Part shown: piece after piece, positions 6,008 to 6,768 of the stretch
How the letters are laid out: every line of letters begins with the position of its first letter
How positions within the stretch are numbered: the stretch's first letter is position 1
Assembly (NCBI GenBank): GCA_023415525.1
Contig: JAEZKI010000206.1
Location: 1 to 6,768, forward strand
Direction of reading: 5' to 3'
Length of the DNA stretch: 6,768 nucleotides
DNA from: Bacillota bacterium
Lineage (GTDB): Bacteria > Bacillota > Clostridia > Lachnospirales > Cellulosilyticaceae
The notes under the pieces: generated by a model
The model's database searches: none
The model's input: the letters and a program-made list of their open reading frames with translations, nothing else
What the model was told of the DNA's origin: nothing
Translations under genes and position numbers: made by a program

Positions 6008-6768
6008 TTAACCCCTTTTTGAAGACTTTCGACAGATAAAAATTCCAATTATTCCCATTATTATGGATAAAATGGCAACTGCTTGAGAGGCTGGGAACTG
6101 AATGATTGGCAAAAGGAGTTGGTCTGTACGTAGTCCTTCAACCCAATAGCGTCCTATTCCATAACCTATAAGATAGGTAAAAAAGAGCTGACCATCATAT
6201 TTCTTATATCTTCGCATCATAAAAAGTAGGATTAACAATAAAATATTCCAGGTCGATTCATAAAAAAAGGCGGGATGAACCTGAATGTACTCTGCTCCAA
6301 AGGCAGTTTGAATATTTTGCAGTACCTTCTCTGAAAAAGGAGGTTTTGCTTGCTCTTTTAACAAACGCATAGCCCACTTACTATTGGTATAATCCCCAAA
6401 CACCTCCATATTTACAAAATTGCCATATCGTCCTACGGCTTGTCCAAGAGTAAGTCCAAAAACAGCAACATCTGCAAATTTAAAGAACGGAATCCTTTTA
6501 ATTTTAGTAAATACGACAGCTACAATAATGGATGCAATGACTGCCCCATAAATAGCAATACCACCTTGACGTAAATTCAAAATCTCAACCCAATGTTCTT
6601 TATAATAATCCCAATTAAATAAAACATAATAAGTACGTGCCCCTAGTAAGGCAAAAAGAATATCATATAGAATAAAATCAATGATTAAATCCGAATCAAG
6701 TCCCTCTTTTTTAGCAATATACATCGACAATAAAGTCCCTAAAATAATCCCCGTCGTGAGTATAATCC
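6008..6768 (-). CDS. lgt: Prolipoprotein diacylglyceryl transferase Lgt (5' end outside window)
   Basis: Lgt moves a diacylglyceryl group from phosphatidylglycerol to the lipobox cysteine of preprolipoproteins, the first step of lipoprotein maturation, within the cytoplasmic membrane. The frame is open to the window edge, giving 252 visible residues; about 25-30 N-terminal residues (first helix and start) are missing. In visible numbering the Lgt signature GRYGNFVNMEVFG is at 112-124, HPAFFYE at 164-170 and GIGRYWVEGLRTD at 203-215. Several hydrophobic membrane segments surround them, and the protein ends in a basic tail (RKSSKRG). The periplasmic-loop motif reads GGIAIYG, with Tyr where E. 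coli has His103. A TTG at 6730 would give a 240-residue frame, but homologous membrane sequence (IILTTGIILGTLL) continues upstream in frame, so it is not the start. Confidence 0.95.
   Translation of the reverse strand, partial: IILTTGIILGTLLSMYIAKKEGLDSDLIIDFILYDILFALLGARTYYVLFNWDYYKEHWVEILNLRQGGIAIYGAVIASIIVAVVFTKIKRIPFFKFADVAVFGLTLGQAVGRYGNFVNMEVFGDYTNSKWAMRLLKEQAKPPFSEKVLQNIQTAFGAEYIQVHPAFFYESTWNILLLILLFMMRRYKKYDGQLFFTYLIGYGIGRYWVEGLRTDQLLLPIIQFPASQAVAILSIIMGIIGIFICRKSSKRG

Overview
This window is AT-rich and every supported gene lies on the minus strand. It looks like a spore-forming Firmicute of class Clostridia. The reasons are the Bacillus/Clostridium order mraZ-rsmH-ftsL-pbpB-spoVD, a SpoVD-type sporulation penicillin-binding protein (PBP), strong GGAGG-type ribosome binding sites and a tiny Spo0E-like protein. 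Lachnospirales is a guess I cannot test here.

Reading in the direction of transcription (high to low coordinates): lgt (6768-6008, 5' end outside the window) makes prolipoprotein diacylglyceryl transferase. It is followed by a 53-residue Spo0E-like gene (5907-5746) with its own sigma-A-type promoter, then two hairpins (5706-5653 and 5623-5587) that probably act as tandem terminators. The stretch 5586-5371 holds no gene, only small inverted repeats and a sharp 16-bp palindrome. The start of the dcw (division and cell wall) cluster follows: a sigma-A-type promoter, four AAGTGG boxes at exact 10-bp spacing that match MraZ operator repeats, mraZ, rsmH, ftsL, a two-PASTA class B PBP (pbpB/ftsI type), and a second class B PBP of SpoVD type that runs off the window.

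The dcw genes are packed 11 to 16 bp apart and should be cotranscribed. MraZ represses the cluster, RsmH methylates 16S rRNA, and FtsL and the first PBP belong to the septal peptidoglycan machinery. SpoVD would make spore cortex peptidoglycan. The 66-bp gap before spoVD is the exception to the tight packing. It holds a long hairpin whose 3' arm contains the spoVD Shine-Dalgarno sequence, plus a possible sigma-E-like promoter that would start transcripts beyond the anti-SD arm. This suggests spoVD is translated poorly from vegetative read-through mRNA and well from a sporulation transcript; that model is inference.

The spoVD reading frame is broken by one missing base exactly at the catalytic SxxK serine. 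The other frame continues in full agreement with the family to the window edge. Most likely this is a sequencing or assembly error or a recent mutation. I see no CRISPR array, tRNA, rRNA, insertion sequence or phage gene.
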